DNA of 64,000 nucleotides from Nevskia ramosa DSM 11499 (GCF_000420645.1 NZ_ATVI01000009.1:233134-297133); one strand, 5' to 3'. Shown: positions 36,057 to 46,667, numbered from the stretch's first letter. Numbers and translations are program-made. The notes: a model not told the origin generated them from the letters alone.

Positions 36057-37196
36057 ATGCGCTTTCCGATCAGGAATTTCGTGGTCGCTGTATCCGCAGT
36101 GATCGTCGCGTCGCTGTCGGGCTTGACCGAATGCCAGGCGCAATCGACGCCCGCCAGCCGCCTGGTCAGCGACAAGCCGCCGCTGGTCATCGGCCATCGC
36201 GGCGCTTCGGGCTACCGCCCCGAACACACGCTGGCCGCGTATGAACTGGCGATCAATCTCGGCGTCGATTTCATCGAGCCGGATCTGGTATCGACCAAGG
36301 ACGGCGTGCTGGTGGCCCGTCACGAGAACGAGATCGGTGGCACCACCGATGTCGCCAGCCATCCGGAGTTCGCCAGCCGGCGCACCACAAAGACCATCGA
36401 CGGTCTGGCCCTGACCGGCTGGTTCACCGAAGACTTCACCCTGGCCGAGCTGCAGACCCTGCGTGCGGTCGAGCGCATTCCGGCGATCCGCCAGCGCAGC
36501 ACCGTCTACAACGGCCTCTACCAGGTGCCGACCCTGCAGCAGGTCATCGACCTCGCGAAGCGCAAGAGTCTGGAGACCGGCCGGGTGATCGGCATCTACC
36601 CGGAAACCAAGCATCCGAGCTACTTCCGCGGCATCGGCCTGCCGCTCGAAGAACCGCTGCTGGCGACCCTGCGCCGCAACGGCCTGGATCGTCGCGACGC
36701 ACCGGTGTTCATCCAGTCCTTCGAAGTCGGCAACCTGCGCCAGTTGCGCAGCCGCACCCGCATCCGGCTGGTGCAGCTGTTCGGCGGCCCGGCCGATCGT
36801 CCTGCAGATTTCGTCGCTACCGGCGTCAACTTCACCTATGGCGACATGGCCACGCCGGCCGGCCTGGCGCGGATTGCCAGCTACGCCGATGGCATCGGCC
36901 CGCCGAAGAGCTTGATCGTGCCGCGTGATGCCGCCGGCAACTCGCTGACGCCGACGACGCTCATCGCCGATGCTCATGCTGTCGGCCTGATCGTTCACCC
37001 GTATACGTTCCGTAACGAGAACACCTTCCTGCCGAACGAGCTGAGAGTCGGCGATCCGGCCAACGCCGCGTTCCCGACCTTCTACGGCCGGGCGTTCGAT
37101 GAATACCGGCAGTTCTTTGATCTCGGCGTCGACGGTCTGTTCAGCGACAACGGCGATACCGCCGTCGAAGCGCGCCGGCTGCTGCTGAATCCCTGA
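36057..37196 (+). CDS. glpQ: Periplasmic glycerophosphodiester phosphodiesterase
   Basis: This 379-residue protein has a signal peptide (MRFPIRNFVVAVSAVIVASL through the QAQS cut region) and the GDPD signature VIGHRGASGYRPEHTLAAYE with a conserved Glu/Asp pair in FIEPDLVSTKDGVLVARHE. The long insertion and IYPETKHPSYF motif match the periplasmic GlpQ branch. It hydrolyses glycerophosphodiesters from phospholipid turnover into glycerol-3-phosphate and an alcohol, feeding phosphate or carbon acquisition. It is close to a secreted nucleotidase, suggesting a local group of phosphate-scavenging hydrolases. No Pho box was recognised. Confidence 0.9.
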   Translation: MRFPIRNFVVAVSAVIVASLSGLTECQAQSTPASRLVSDKPPLVIGHRGASGYRPEHTLAAYELAINLGVDFIEPDLVSTKDGVLVARHENEIGGTTDVASHPEFASRRTTKTIDGLALTGWFTEDFTLAELQTLRAVERIPAIRQRSTVYNGLYQVPTLQQVIDLAKRKSLETGRVIGIYPETKHPSYFRGIGLPLEEPLLATLRRNGLDRRDAPVFIQSFEVGNLRQLRSRTRIRLVQLFGGPADRPADFVATGVNFTYGDMATPAGLARIASYADGIGPPKSLIVPRDAAGNSLTPTTLIADAHAVGLIVHPYTFRNENTFLPNELRVGDPANAAFPTFYGRAFDEYRQFFDLGVDGLFSDNGDTAVEARRLLLNP

Positions 37197-37203
37197 GCGC
37201 CCA

Positions 37204-37246
37204 AAGGCCGATAGCCAGCCGGATTCGATCCGCGGCTATCGGCCTT
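37204..37246. terminator. Hairpin between convergent genes
   Basis: AAGGCCGATAGCC (37204-37216) and GGCTATCGGCCTT (37234-37246) form a perfect 13-bp stem with a 17-nt loop. It lies at the ends of the glpQ gene and of the minus-strand gene, so it may terminate both, although no U-tract is present. Confidence 0.55.
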
Positions 37247-37688
37247 GCCGGAAGGTCTTCGAGCGCAGCACTTCCTGCTTGCGCTCGATCACGCCGCGAC
37301 AGCCGTCCGCCATCAGCCTGCACAGCGCGGCATCGCTGACGCCGAGCTTGCGCTGCAGCGGCAGCAACTCGCGGAGCAGGGCGGACGCGGCCGGCTCGGC
37401 GCCGTCCACCGCATAGGCCGCCGCAATGTCGGCCATCACCCAGCCGCGGAACAAGGCGCCGAGCCTGTGTGCCCCGGCGAGCCGCATCGGCGTGCCGGCG
37501 GCGGTCCGGGCACGCGCCTGGATGCAGCCGGGCAGCTCATCGGCATCGTGCTCGATCTGCACCTGGCAGCTTGCGGCCTGATCGGCGCCCTGCTGCAGCG
37601 CCTCGCCGAAAGCCGGCCGGGCATCGGCATTCGCCGGTAGCGCCAAGGTCAGGACCAGCGTGACGGCAAGGCTTATCGGCGCCGTCAT
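37236..37688 (-). CDS. Hypothetical secreted protein
   Basis: This 150-residue protein has a clear signal peptide (MTAPISLAVTLVLTLALPANADA) and a helical, cysteine-containing mature part with AASCQVQIEHDADELPGCIQ and ALCRLMADGCRGVIERKQEVL. No known family was recognised. Four cysteines in the mature region could form disulphides in the periplasm. It is divergent from the nucleotidase gene and convergent with glpQ. The ATG at 37688 is used because it gives a normal signal peptide; the frame extends to 37745. Confidence 0.65.
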   Translation of the reverse strand: MTAPISLAVTLVLTLALPANADARPAFGEALQQGADQAASCQVQIEHDADELPGCIQARARTAAGTPMRLAGAHRLGALFRGWVMADIAAAYAVDGAEPAASALLRELLPLQRKLGVSDAALCRLMADGCRGVIERKQEVLRSKTFRQGR

Positions 37689-37793
37689 CGAAAAGACACT
37701 GCCTGGCAACAGAGCCTTCCCAGACTGCGGCCACCGCTGAAGCACGGCAACGACAGCTTGCCGTCATCACCATCGAGATCAGGGAGCAGGTTC

Positions 37794-39983
37794 ATGAACA
37801 AATTCTGGTTGTCCGGTTTGACAGGCGTATTGCTGAGCGGCGCTGCCATCGGCGCCCCGCAGACGCCGACGAATGGCGTCGCCGCCGCTGCCGGTAGCAC
37901 GGTCGGCGAATCGCCACTCGAATTCCTGTGCCGTTACAGCGCGATTCGCGATCGCCTGCCGCAGTGCCGTCCCGGCGTGCTGCAGTACGCGGCCTCGAAC
38001 TTCAGCGCCGATGAAGCGGCCGGCACCCTGACCGTGACCGTCACCCGCAGCGGTGGCAGCGCCGGCCCGGTGTCGGTGCGATACGCCAGCGCTGCGGGTT
38101 CCGCGACCGCTGGTGCCGATTACGCGGACGTCAGCGGCGTGCTCAGCTGGGCAGCGCGCGACACGGCGCCGAAAACCTTCACCGTGCCGCTGACCGACGA
38201 CGCCACGTTCGAGCTGAACGAAACCCTGAAGCTGTCGCTGAGCGCGCCGACCGGTGGCGCCACGCTGGGCCCGCGCGCCACCGCCAACGGCACCATCACC
38301 GACAACGATCCGGCGGTGCTGAAGCTGATCGGCCTCAACGATTTCCACGGCAATCTGAATCCGCCCGGCGGCACCACGCGCGCCGTCGATCCGAACAACC
38401 CGGCGCTGACCGTCGGCCTGCCGACGGGCGGCGTCGAGTATCTGGCGACTCAGGTCGCGCAGCTGAAGGCCAGCAATCCGTTCAATGTCGTGGTCGGCGC
38501 TGGCGATCTGGTCGGTGCTTCGCCGCTGGTGTCGGCGCTGTTCCACGATGAACCCTCGGTGATTGCGCTGGACAAGCTTGGCCTCGAATTCTCGTCGGTC
38601 GGCAATCACGAGTTCGACGACAACGCCGCCGAGCTGCGCCGGCTGCAGAACGGTGGCTGCTTCCCGGGCGGCGTGATCGGCGCCGATACTTGCATCGATG
38701 GCACCTTCCCCGGCGCCCGCTTCCGTTACCTGGCCGCCAATGTCTTCGACGAAGTCACCGGCCAGTCGTTCTTCCCGGGCACGGCGATCAAGCGTTTCGA
38801 TCTCGGCGCCGGCCGCAGCTTCAAGGTCGGCTTCATCGGCCTGGTGCTGCGCGGCACGCCGAACATCGTCACCCCGTCCGGCGTCGCCGGCTTGCGCTTC
38901 GCCGATGAAGCCGACAGCGCCAATGCGCTGGTCGCCGGCCTGCGCCGCCAGGGTGCCGAGACCATCGTCGTGCTGATCCACGAAGGCGCGGTGACCACCG
39001 GTCTGTACAACGATCAGGCCTGCCTGGGCCTGACTGGAGACATCCTGCCGATCGTCGATCGTCTCGATCCGGCGATCGACGTGGTGGTCAGCGGTCATAC
39101 CCACAACGCCTATATCTGCCGCCGCAACGGCCGCCTGCTGACCAGCGCCGGAGCCTTCGGCCGGATCGTCACCGACATCGATCTGACCATCGATCGCAAC
39201 AGCGGCGATGTCATCTCGAGCACCGCGCGCAACATCGCCATCGTCAACGACACCCTGCCGAACCCGGCACCGGCGGCCTATCCGACTCTGACCCGCGATC
39301 CGGCGGAAACGACGCTGGTGACGCGTTACAACGAGCTGGTAGCGCCGCTCGCCAACCGGGTCGTCGGCCGGATCACCGCCGACATCACCCGCACTGCGAC
39401 GGCGGCCGGCGAATCGGCGCTCGGTGATGTCATCGCCGACGCCCAGCTGGCGGCGACGGCGCCGACGCAGTTTGGCGGTGCGGTCGTCGCGTTCATGAAC
39501 CCGGGTGGCATCCGCACCGATCTGCTGTTCGCGCAAATCAGCGGCGGCGAGCAGCCGGGCGAAGTGACTTACGGCGAATCGTTCACCGTGCAGCCATTCG
39601 GCAACAGCCTGACGACGATGAGCCTGAGCGGCGCCCAATTGAAGACGGTGCTCGAACAGCAGTTCGACAATCCGACGGTCGGCCAGAACCGCTTCCTGCA
39701 GATCTCCAACGGCTTCAGCTACACCTATGACAACGCGCAGCCGACCGGCAGCAAGGTGCTGGCCGGCAGCATCGTCATCAATGGCGTGGTGGTCGATCCG
39801 GCGCAGAGCTACCGGATCACCGTCAACAGCTTCCTGGCCACGGGAGGCGACCGCTTCTTCGAGCTCAACAACGGCACCAATCGCCTCGGTGGCGCGGTCG
39901 ATCTCGACGCGCAGACCGACTACTTCACGGCCAACAATCCGGTGGCGCCCGGGCCGCGCAATCGCATCACCCGTTTGAACTGA
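37794..39983 (+). CDS. Secreted 5'-nucleotidase with N-terminal Calx-beta domain
   Basis: This 729-residue protein has a signal peptide (MNKFWLSGLTGVLLSGAAIG), a Calx-beta domain (about 75-175, SADEAAGTLTVTVTRSGG ... ATFELNETLKLSL), a metallophosphatase domain starting IGLNDFHGNL with VGAGDLVGASP, VGNHEFDD and VVVSGHTHNAYI, and a 5'-nucleotidase C-terminal domain (VAFMNPGGIRTDL, FSYTYD). All metal-ligand motifs of UshA-type enzymes are present. It should release phosphate from nucleotides outside the cell. AGGGAG at 37781-37786 supports the start at 37794. The added Calx-beta module may bind calcium or anchor the enzyme. Confidence 0.9.
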   Translation: MNKFWLSGLTGVLLSGAAIGAPQTPTNGVAAAAGSTVGESPLEFLCRYSAIRDRLPQCRPGVLQYAASNFSADEAAGTLTVTVTRSGGSAGPVSVRYASAAGSATAGADYADVSGVLSWAARDTAPKTFTVPLTDDATFELNETLKLSLSAPTGGATLGPRATANGTITDNDPAVLKLIGLNDFHGNLNPPGGTTRAVDPNNPALTVGLPTGGVEYLATQVAQLKASNPFNVVVGAGDLVGASPLVSALFHDEPSVIALDKLGLEFSSVGNHEFDDNAAELRRLQNGGCFPGGVIGADTCIDGTFPGARFRYLAANVFDEVTGQSFFPGTAIKRFDLGAGRSFKVGFIGLVLRGTPNIVTPSGVAGLRFADEADSANALVAGLRRQGAETIVVLIHEGAVTTGLYNDQACLGLTGDILPIVDRLDPAIDVVVSGHTHNAYICRRNGRLLTSAGAFGRIVTDIDLTIDRNSGDVISSTARNIAIVNDTLPNPAPAAYPTLTRDPAETTLVTRYNELVAPLANRVVGRITADITRTATAAGESALGDVIADAQLAATAPTQFGGAVVAFMNPGGIRTDLLFAQISGGEQPGEVTYGESFTVQPFGNSLTTMSLSGAQLKTVLEQQFDNPTVGQNRFLQISNGFSYTYDNAQPTGSKVLAGSIVINGVVVDPAQSYRITVNSFLATGGDRFFELNNGTNRLGGAVDLDAQTDYFTANNPVAPGPRNRITRLN

Positions 39984-40002
39984 AGCTGTTCTGCTGAGCA
40001 GA

Positions 40003-40027
40003 GCGCCCGCCTTGTGCGGGCGCTTTT
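40003..40027 (+). terminator. Rho-independent terminator of the nucleotidase gene
   Basis: GCGCCCGC-CTTGT-GCGGGCGC followed by TTTT gives an 8-bp GC stem with a U-tract, 20 bp after the stop codon. Confidence 0.85.
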
Positions 40028-40038
40028 CGTTCCAGGGC

Positions 40039-41685
40039 CTAGTCGCGCAGTTCCCGGCGCAGGATCTTGCCGGTGACGGTCTTCGGCAGCTCCGGCAGGA
40101 AGGCGACCACGCGCGGTACCTTGTAGGCCGCCATCCGCTCGCGGCAGTGGGCGATGATTTCTTCCAGCGTCACGGTAGTGCCGGCCTTCAGGCTGAGCAC
40201 CGCTTTCACCGTTTCGCCGCGATAGGCATCCGGCACGCCGACCACTGCGGCTTCGCGTACCGCTGGATGCGTATACAGCACGTCCTCGACTTCGCGCGGC
40301 CAGACCTTGTAGCCGGCGGCGTTGATCATGTCTTTCTTGCGATCGACCAGGAACAGCCAGCCGTCCTTGTCGATCACACCGATGTCGCCGGTATGCAGCC
40401 AGCCGTCGCGGATCGCATCGAGCGTGGCTTCCGGCTTGCGCCAGTAGCCGCTGACCACCTGCGGTCCCTTGATGATGATTTCGCCGGCCTCGCCGTGGGG
40501 CAGCGGCTGTGCGGTCTCGGCATCGACGATGCGGATGTCGGTGTTGAAAGTCGGTACGCCAACGCTGAGCGCGCCGAACAGCGGATCGACCGGCGCCAGC
40601 TTGTCGAGTGGCGAGACGGTGGCCGGCGAGGTCGATTCGGTCATGCCGTAGGCATTACGGATGTACAGGCCGAACTTCGCTTCGAACTGCGCGACCAGAG
40701 CCGGTGCGATCGGTGCGCCGCCGGAGTAGATCGAACGCAAGCTGGCGAGGCTGTCGGCTTTCGCGTCCGGATGGTTCATCAGCGCCATCAGTGCCGTGAT
40801 CGCGCCGATCGTGAACGCCGGCTGCCGTTCGCGGAAGGCATCGAGCATCACGCCGGCTTCGAAGCGGTAGGCGAGGGTCAGCGCGCCGGCGATGCTGAAG
40901 CTGGTCGCGATGTGGCCGATCAGGCCGGTGATGTGGAACAGCGGCGCGATGCCGAGGATGCCGTCGCCTTCGCGTAGCTCGATCCAGTCGCGATAGACCT
41001 GTGCGGTGAACGCGACATTGCCGTGGCTGTTCATCGCGCCTTTGGGCAGGCCGGTGGTGCCCGAGGTGTAGACCAGCATCGCGGTGTCGCTGGGTTCGTA
41101 ATGGATCAGCGGCGGTGTTTCACCGCGATGGGTGGCGATCAGCTCGGCGAACGCCAGCGTGCCTTCGCAGGCAATACGGCCGATGCTGCCGAACAGGCGG
41201 GGATCGTTGCGGCGCTGGTATTCCAGTTCGGAGGTGGTGATAACGATGCCGATGGGCCGCTCCGCCAGCACCTTGGCAATCACCTCGCGATATGCGGTCT
41301 CGTGAGCGATCAGCGCGGCTGGTTCGCAGTCCGCGAACAGCAGCGCCAGTTCGCGCTCGCGGTTCATCGGATTGATCGACACCGCGATCGCGCCGGCCTT
41401 CCAGATCGCGACCAGAGCGATGACGAACTGCGGCACGTTCTGCAGCACCAGGGCGATGCGGTCGCCACGCTGCACGCCACGCGCAAGCAGCGCGCAGGCG
41501 AGGGCGTCGCTCTGAGCATCGACTTCGGTGTAGCTCAGCGTCGCGTCGAAGTAGTGAAGCGCAGGCTTGTCCGCGGCTTTCGCGACCGCGGCCCGGAACA
41601 GCGACAGCGCATCAGGCTGCTCGACCGTGATCGTCGCCGGATGACCGGCGCTGTACTGCGCGACCCAGGGTCGCTGTTTGTCCAT
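40039..41685 (-). CDS. Acyl-/aryl-CoA synthetase (AMP-forming)
   Basis: This 548-residue ANL enzyme has the P-loop YTSGTTGLPKGAMNSH, NAYGMTEST, the hinge region GDIGVIDKDGWLFLVDRKKDMI and the C-terminal catalytic lysine in KTVTGKILRREL. It activates a carboxylic acid to a CoA ester. The start at 41685 gives a normal N-terminus; the open frame upstream belongs to an antisense reading of the next gene. It lies 8 bp downstream of the cyclase-family gene on the same strand, so the two form an operon. It is one possible benzoylacetate-CoA ligase for the ketone cluster, but nothing in the sequence fixes the substrate. Confidence 0.85.
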   Translation of the reverse strand: MDKQRPWVAQYSAGHPATITVEQPDALSLFRAAVAKAADKPALHYFDATLSYTEVDAQSDALACALLARGVQRGDRIALVLQNVPQFVIALVAIWKAGAIAVSINPMNRERELALLFADCEPAALIAHETAYREVIAKVLAERPIGIVITTSELEYQRRNDPRLFGSIGRIACEGTLAFAELIATHRGETPPLIHYEPSDTAMLVYTSGTTGLPKGAMNSHGNVAFTAQVYRDWIELREGDGILGIAPLFHITGLIGHIATSFSIAGALTLAYRFEAGVMLDAFRERQPAFTIGAITALMALMNHPDAKADSLASLRSIYSGGAPIAPALVAQFEAKFGLYIRNAYGMTESTSPATVSPLDKLAPVDPLFGALSVGVPTFNTDIRIVDAETAQPLPHGEAGEIIIKGPQVVSGYWRKPEATLDAIRDGWLHTGDIGVIDKDGWLFLVDRKKDMINAAGYKVWPREVEDVLYTHPAVREAAVVGVPDAYRGETVKAVLSLKAGTTVTLEEIIAHCRERMAAYKVPRVVAFLPELPKTVTGKILRRELRD

Positions 41686-41693
41686 CGCCGGCC

Positions 41694-42656
41694 TCAGCGA
41701 ATCACCACCGGATTGACCGGCGCCCCGGAGCCATTGATCACCTTCAACGGCGCGGCCACGTACAGGAAGCTCCACTGGCCATCGGCGGCGCAGTCGGCGG
41801 CCAGTGGATCGAGCTGGCAGATCTCGGTGAACGTCACGCCGAGGTTCGACATCAGCGCGATGTGCAGCGGCAGTGCCACGCCGCTGACCGGGTCCATCGT
41901 CACTTCGTTGGCGATGGTGTCGGTCACCAGATTGGGGATTTCCATCTCGTGGAACCAGCTCACCAGTTCCGGCGAATAGGTCAGGCCCGGTTCGACGAAG
42001 TTCTTGTAGAACTCGACCCGGTCGCGCTCGTAGAACGAGCCGATCCAGCCGGTGCGGATGATCAGGATGTCGTGCTTCTGGATGGTCACGCCCTGCTTCT
42101 CGGCCGCGGCGAGCAGATCCAGATGGGTGAAGGTTTCGCCGGGATCGAGCACCGGTTTGCCGCGATGACGGGCCATGTCGATCAGCACGGCGCGGCCGAC
42201 GATGCCGCGTTCGGCGAGCGGATAGACGCTGGCCCTGCTCATGCCGCCGATCGTGGTGTTGGCGTCGTAGCCGTTGTAGAGCTTGTCGTCGCACCAGACA
42301 TGGCCGAGCGCGTCGTACTGCGTGGAGCCCTGCAGGTACATGAACATCACGTCGTCGGCGTATTCGATGTTGCCGGGGAACTCCACGCCCTTGCCGCACA
42401 GCCAGTGACCGTGATCCATGACGTTGATGCGCTGCGACTGGTTGCGGCCCGGCCAGACCGGATCGCCGCCCGGCTTGCCCATCGGAATCTGCAGGGTGTA
42501 GGTCTTGCCCTGGCGCACGGCGGCGACACCACGCAGCACTTCGGCGCTGGTCAGGAAGTTCAGCGAACCGACTTCGTCCTCGGCACCCCAGCGGCCCCAG
42601 TTGCGGGGGGAATCCTTCAGCAGCTCGGCAGCCGTCGGCACTGGCTTCGTGGTCAT
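41694..42656 (-). CDS. Cyclase-family (KynB-type) metal-dependent hydrolase
   Basis: This 320-residue protein belongs to the cyclase family that includes kynurenine formamidase KynB and aromatic polyketide cyclases. It shows NWGRWGAEDEVGSLNFLT at the N-terminus, MDHGHWLCGKGVEF, STQYDALGHVWCD (the H/D-containing metal motif variant), LIDMARHRGKPVL and KHDILIIRTGWIG. Such enzymes hydrolyse amides or lactones with a zinc or manganese centre. GGAGA on the minus strand at 42663-42667 decides the start at 42656. It is followed by the acyl-CoA synthetase after 8 bp, suggesting hydrolysis of a ring or amide followed by CoA activation. Confidence 0.85.
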   Translation of the reverse strand: MTTKPVPTAAELLKDSPRNWGRWGAEDEVGSLNFLTSAEVLRGVAAVRQGKTYTLQIPMGKPGGDPVWPGRNQSQRINVMDHGHWLCGKGVEFPGNIEYADDVMFMYLQGSTQYDALGHVWCDDKLYNGYDANTTIGGMSRASVYPLAERGIVGRAVLIDMARHRGKPVLDPGETFTHLDLLAAAEKQGVTIQKHDILIIRTGWIGSFYERDRVEFYKNFVEPGLTYSPELVSWFHEMEIPNLVTDTIANEVTMDPVSGVALPLHIALMSNLGVTFTEICQLDPLAADCAADGQWSFLYVAAPLKVINGSGAPVNPVVIR

Positions 42657-42740
42657 GTCTTCTCCGTTCGCAAGGGTGAGCTGCATCTGCGCGCAGCTAG
42701 CTGGATGCTGCCTAGCGAACGCGGTGAATTCAACCGCGTA

Positions 42741-43853
42741 TCAGCCCGCGAAGGAATTTCTGGTGCGCCATTGGCGGTGCAGGGTCGCAGCGATGAACAG
42801 CGTGCAGTAGCCGGCAACGAGCACGGCGAGGCCGGTCAGGCCATCCGCGGGTTCGTCGTGCTCCAGCGCCAGCAGGATCAACAGCAGCGACAGCAGATGC
42901 GCGAAGAACGCCCACAACGAGGACCGGCCGAGTGCCGCCAGCGGCGCGATCGGCAAGCGGCGGAAGATCTCGCCGCGCAGGCTGACCAGCAGGCACAGCA
43001 GCGCCGCCAGGTTGAGCAGGCGCACCGGCGACAGGCTCCACTTGTCGATCCAGAACAGGCTGGTGGCAGGGTTGCTGAAGCCCATCGGCCCGTGCACGTG
43101 ACGCCATACCAGCAGGCCGGCGGACAGTAGCAGTGCGGCGTTCAGTACCTTGCCGCCGCTTTGTGACTGCACCGCTTGCTGCGTACGGCTCAAGCCGGCA
43201 ACACCGAACCACAGGCCGAGCACCCAGAGCAGCTGCCAGGCGAGCAGATCGAAGGCGCCCAGCGCGGCGAACGGAAACTGCCAGCCGAAGTAGCCGTCGA
43301 CCAGCTCGAACAGCAGCTTGCGCAGCCCGAACTGCGCCAGCACCCAGATCGCCACGCTGATGCCGAGCACGCGATTCCAGCCGTGGCGATCGACGGCCTT
43401 CATCAAGGGAATGGTCAGCAGCAGGAACAGCACGTACATCGGCAGGATGTCGAGCAGCGGCGGATGGTAGATCAAGGCCGCAGCGCTGAGTGCGGCGCGG
43501 TTCGGTGATTCGAGATAGAAGCTCAGCAGATTGCGCAGCTGTGGGCGATCCAGCTCCACGGCCGCCCAGGCGATCACCGTGAAGGCGATCACCAGCAGCA
43601 CCGCATGCAGCAGATACAGATGGAACGCCCGCTTCAACAGCCAGCGCACCGCACCGCGCCGACCGTGCATCTCGCGCTGGCTGATGTAGATCGAACCGGC
43701 GAGGAACGCCGACAGGAACACGAAGCCTTCGGCGGCCGAGATGAAGCCGAACGGCTGATCGAGCCGGCCGGACCAGACGGTCGGCAGGTGGCTCATGGTC
43801 ATCAGCATCAGCAATGCGCCGCGCAGGATGTCGAGCGTGGGATTTCGGGACAT
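42741..43853 (-). CDS. OpgC-domain membrane acyltransferase-like protein
   Basis: This protein has about 370 residues and ten predicted membrane helices. It starts [20 protein letters not shown], has the SHLPTVWSG motif, [18 protein letters not shown] and repeated hydrophobic segments. OpgC proteins transfer succinyl groups to osmoregulated periplasmic glucans, and acyltransferase-3 relatives modify other glycans. An upstream in-frame ATG at 43883 is an alternative start; 43853 gives the family-typical N-terminus. It is divergent from the acyl-CoA synthetase at 44045. Its glycan target is unknown because no opgGH genes are in the window. Confidence 0.82.
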   Translation of the reverse strand: MSRNPTLDILRGALLMLMTMSHLPTVWSGRLDQPFGFISAAEGFVFLSAFLAGSIYISQREMHGRRGAVRWLLKRAFHLYLLHAVLLVIAFTVIAWAAVELDRPQLRNLLSFYLESPNRAALSAAALIYHPPLLDILPMYVLFLLLTIPLMKAVDRHGWNRVLGISVAIWVLAQFGLRKLLFELVDGYFGWQFPFAALGAFDLLAWQLLWVLGLWFGVAGLSRTQQAVQSQSGGKVLNAALLLSAGLLVWRHVHGPMGFSNPATSLFWIDKWSLSPVRLLNLAALLCLLVSLRGEIFRRLPIAPLAALGRSSLWAFFAHLLSLLLILLALEHDEPADGLTGLAVLVAGYCTLFIAATLHRQWRTRNSFAG

Positions 43854-44044
43854 GGTGGGCAGCAAGGCGCGGCGAGGGCGCATTGTGCCGTCCGGGCGCG
43901 TTCACAAGATGTGAAGGGCTGGCCCATGCTTCCAAGGCTCCGTCATTCCGGCTACAAAGCCGCACAGAGCGCGCGGCCGGGACATCGTCCGAGTCAGCAC
44001 GCCACCCTCGACAAGTGCGTGCGAGCACGGGAGCAAGAGCAGCA

Positions 44045-45736
44045 ATGACGACGGCATCGAGCGAGTTTCCGAGCTACGTCCATGGCGCATCCGCGGAGCC
44101 GCTGATCGGCCAGACCATTGGTCAGCTGTTCGATGCGGCTTGCGCACGCCATGCCGGGCGCGACGCGCTGATCGCCTGCCAGCAGGGCGTTCGCCTGAGC
44201 TATGCCGAGCTGCGCCAGCAGGTCGATGCGCTGGCCTGCTCGCTGATCCGGCTCGGCTTGAAGCCCGGCGAGCGCATCGGCATCTGGAGCCCGAATCGTG
44301 CCGAATGGACCTTGACCCAATTCGCCTCGGCCAAGGCTGGGCTGGTGCTGGTCAACATCAATCCGGCCTATCGCCTGAGCGAGCTGGAATACGCGCTGAA
44401 CAAGGTCGGCTGCCGGGCGCTGGTCACGGCGGCCGCGTTCAAGGGCAGCGACTATGTCGCCATGCTCGCCGAGCTGGCGCCGGAACTGGCGCACTGCAAG
44501 TCGGGCGAACTTCAGTCGGCACGCTTGCCGGCGCTGCAGTTCGCGATTCGCCTCGGCGCGGACACGACGCCCGGCCTGCTGAATTTCGATGCGCTGCTGA
44601 CCGAGCCCGGCGCCAATGAACTGGACGCACTGCAGGCGCTCGGCGAGTCCTTGCAGTTCGACGAGCCGATCAACATCCAGTTCACCTCGGGCACCACCGG
44701 CAGCCCGAAGGGCGCGACGCTGTCGCATCACAACATTCTCAACAACGGCTATTTCGTTGGCGAAGGCATCCAGCTCAAGCCCGGCGATCGCATCTGCATT
44801 CCGGTGCCGCTGTACCACTGCTTCGGCATGGTCATGGGCAACCTCGGCGCGCTGACCCATGGCGCGGCGATGGTCTATCCGTCCGAAGCCTTCGATCCGC
44901 TGGCGGTGCTGAGCGCCGTTGCCGCCGAGCGCTGCACGGCGCTCTACGGCGTGCCGACGATGTTCATCGCCCAGCTCGATCACCCGAGTTTCGCCAGCCA
45001 CGATCTGTCCAGCTTGCGCACCGGCATCATGGCCGGCAGCCCTTGTCCGGTAGAGGTGATGAAAGCGGTGACCGAGCGCATGAACCTGCGCGACATGACC
45101 ATCGCCTACGGCATGACCGAAACCTCGCCAGTGTCGTTCCAGACCGCCGTCGATGATCCGCTCGATTGCCGGGTCGGCACCGTCGGCCGCATCCATCCGC
45201 ATTGCGAGGTCAAGATCGTCGATCTCGATGGCCGCATCGTGCCGCGCGGCGTTACCGGCGAGCTATGCACGCGCGCTTATTCGGTGATGCTCGGCTACTG
45301 GGGTGATGACACGAAGACGCGCGAAACCATCGACGCAGCAGGCTGGATGCACACCGGCGATCTGGCGACCCTCGACGGGCAGGGCTACTGCCGCATCGTC
45401 GGCCGGATCAAGGATCTGGTGATCCGCGGCGGCGAGAACATCTACCCGCGCGAGATCGAGGAATTCCTCTATCGCCATCCGCGCGTGCAGGATGTGCAGG
45501 TAGTCGGCGTACCCGATGCGAAGTACGGCGAGGAGCTGTGTGCCTGGATCGTGCTGCGGCCCGGCGAGACCGCGAGCGAGGACGATATCCGCAGCTTCTG
45601 CCGCGGCCAGATCGCGCACTACAAGATTCCGCGCCACATCCGTTTCGTCGATGCGTTCCCGATGACGGTCACCGGCAAGGTGCAGAAGTATCTGATTCGG
45701 GACGCGATGGTCCGTGAGTTTGAGGGCAAGCCCTGA
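44045..45736 (+). CDS. Fatty/medium-chain acyl-CoA synthetase
   Basis: This 563-residue ANL enzyme has [18 protein letters not shown], the [11 protein letters not shown] motif, [48 protein letters not shown] and the C-terminal lysine in [11 protein letters not shown]. These features match medium-chain/fatty acyl-CoA synthetases of the FadD3/AlkK type. The product would feed beta-oxidation. The start at 44045 follows a GAGCAAGAGCAGCA leader with a GAG ribosome-binding site; the upstream extension of the frame is antisense to OpgC. Its 3' end overlaps the convergent MpaB-like gene by 68 bp. Confidence 0.88.
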   Translation: MTTASSEFPSYVHGASAEPLIGQTIGQLFDAACARHAGRDALIACQQGVRLSYAELRQQVDALACSLIRLGLKPGERIGIWSPNRAEWTLTQFASAKAGLVLVNINPAYRLSELEYALNKVGCRALVTAAAFKGSDYVAMLAELAPELAHCKSGELQSARLPALQFAIRLGADTTPGLLNFDALLTEPGANELDALQALGESLQFDEPINIQFTSGTTGSPKGATLSHHNILNNGYFVGEGIQLKPGDRICIPVPLYHCFGMVMGNLGALTHGAAMVYPSEAFDPLAVLSAVAAERCTALYGVPTMFIAQLDHPSFASHDLSSLRTGIMAGSPCPVEVMKAVTERMNLRDMTIAYGMTETSPVSFQTAVDDPLDCRVGTVGRIHPHCEVKIVDLDGRIVPRGVTGELCTRAYSVMLGYWGDDTKTRETIDAAGWMHTGDLATLDGQGYCRIVGRIKDLVIRGGENIYPREIEEFLYRHPRVQDVQVVGVPDAKYGEELCAWIVLRPGETASEDDIRSFCRGQIAHYKIPRHIRFVDAFPMTVTGKVQKYLIRDAMVREFEGKP

Positions 45737-46667
45737 CTCCGGTCGCCGCGCGCTGCATCGCTTGTCGCGCGGTCGGCAGATAGCGCCAGCGCTGCGGCGT
45801 CAGCCGCCACAGGCCGCGAGTGACGCTGCCCAGTCCGCGCAGCAGGCGTTCGTCTCGCTTGGTCCAGGCCAGCCCCAGGCGCTCGCGCAGCACCGGCGGC
45901 AAGGTGCCGGCCGCAAGCCATTGCGAGCCACCGCTGACGATCGGCCGCAACAGCCGGTTCCACAGCGGGCCGCGCAGCCAGCCGTACGGCGCCGGCACGG
46001 TGTGGCCGTTGCGGAAGTACCAGTCGGTGACCGTGGTGTTCTGCAGGCGCGTATCGATCATCTGCTGCCAGTAGCGCTGGAAGCTCGCGTAGTCCGGCGG
46101 CACCGGCGCCATCGTCAGGCCGTATAGCGCGTACCACTGGATCGACTCCCGATACAGCCGCTCCTTGTCTGTTTCGCTGAGCGGCGTGCCGAAGAATTCG
46201 CAAAGCGCAATCTGGCCTTCGAAGAAGGTGGCGTGCGCCCAGTAATACAGCTCCGGATTCAGCGCGTGATAGGCGTGACCGCTGTTGCTGTGGCCACCGA
46301 TGCCGCGATGGAAGTCGCGTACCTGGCGGCCGGTGCAAAGGGCGCGGTCGCCGTCGTAGACCACGCCGAGGATCGGCGGCATCGAGCGCAGCAGGCGATG
46401 CCAGGGGTTCTGGAAGAAATTCGAATGCTCGACCAGCGCCGCCGAGATGTCCGGATGCATGTTCTGCAGAGTGCCAGTGCGGACGATCAGCAGCAGCCCG
46501 CGCAGATCACCGAACAGTTGCCAGGTCAGCGAATCCGGTGACAGCGGTGTCGTGGTGGCGGCGAGCTTGCTGGTGCTGATCGGCACGACCTTGTCGTTGC
46601 GACGCGGCCGATCGCCGGCTGGATGGACTGCCGATGGCGGCGGTGCTTTCTGCTTGCGGTCGCCCAT
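45669..46667 (-). CDS. MpaB-like (DUF2236) oxygenase-family protein
   Basis: This 332-residue protein matches the ER-bound oxygenase MpaB/latex-clearing-protein-like family. It contains [58 protein letters not shown] (with the candidate heme or metal histidines) and [14 protein letters not shown]. Relatives include heme-dependent polyisoprene oxygenases and unknown oxidoreductases. The start at 46667 is tentative; the frame extends to 46874. The N-terminal 30 residues are basic and disordered. It is divergent from the TetR gene, which may regulate it. The substrate is unknown. Confidence 0.75.
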   Translation of the reverse strand: MGDRKQKAPPPSAVHPAGDRPRRNDKVVPISTSKLAATTTPLSPDSLTWQLFGDLRGLLLIVRTGTLQNMHPDISAALVEHSNFFQNPWHRLLRSMPPILGVVYDGDRALCTGRQVRDFHRGIGGHSNSGHAYHALNPELYYWAHATFFEGQIALCEFFGTPLSETDKERLYRESIQWYALYGLTMAPVPPDYASFQRYWQQMIDTRLQNTTVTDWYFRNGHTVPAPYGWLRGPLWNRLLRPIVSGGSQWLAAGTLPPVLRERLGLAWTKRDERLLRGLGSVTRGLWRLTPQRWRYLPTARQAMQRAATGVRACPQTHGPSRPESDTSAPCR

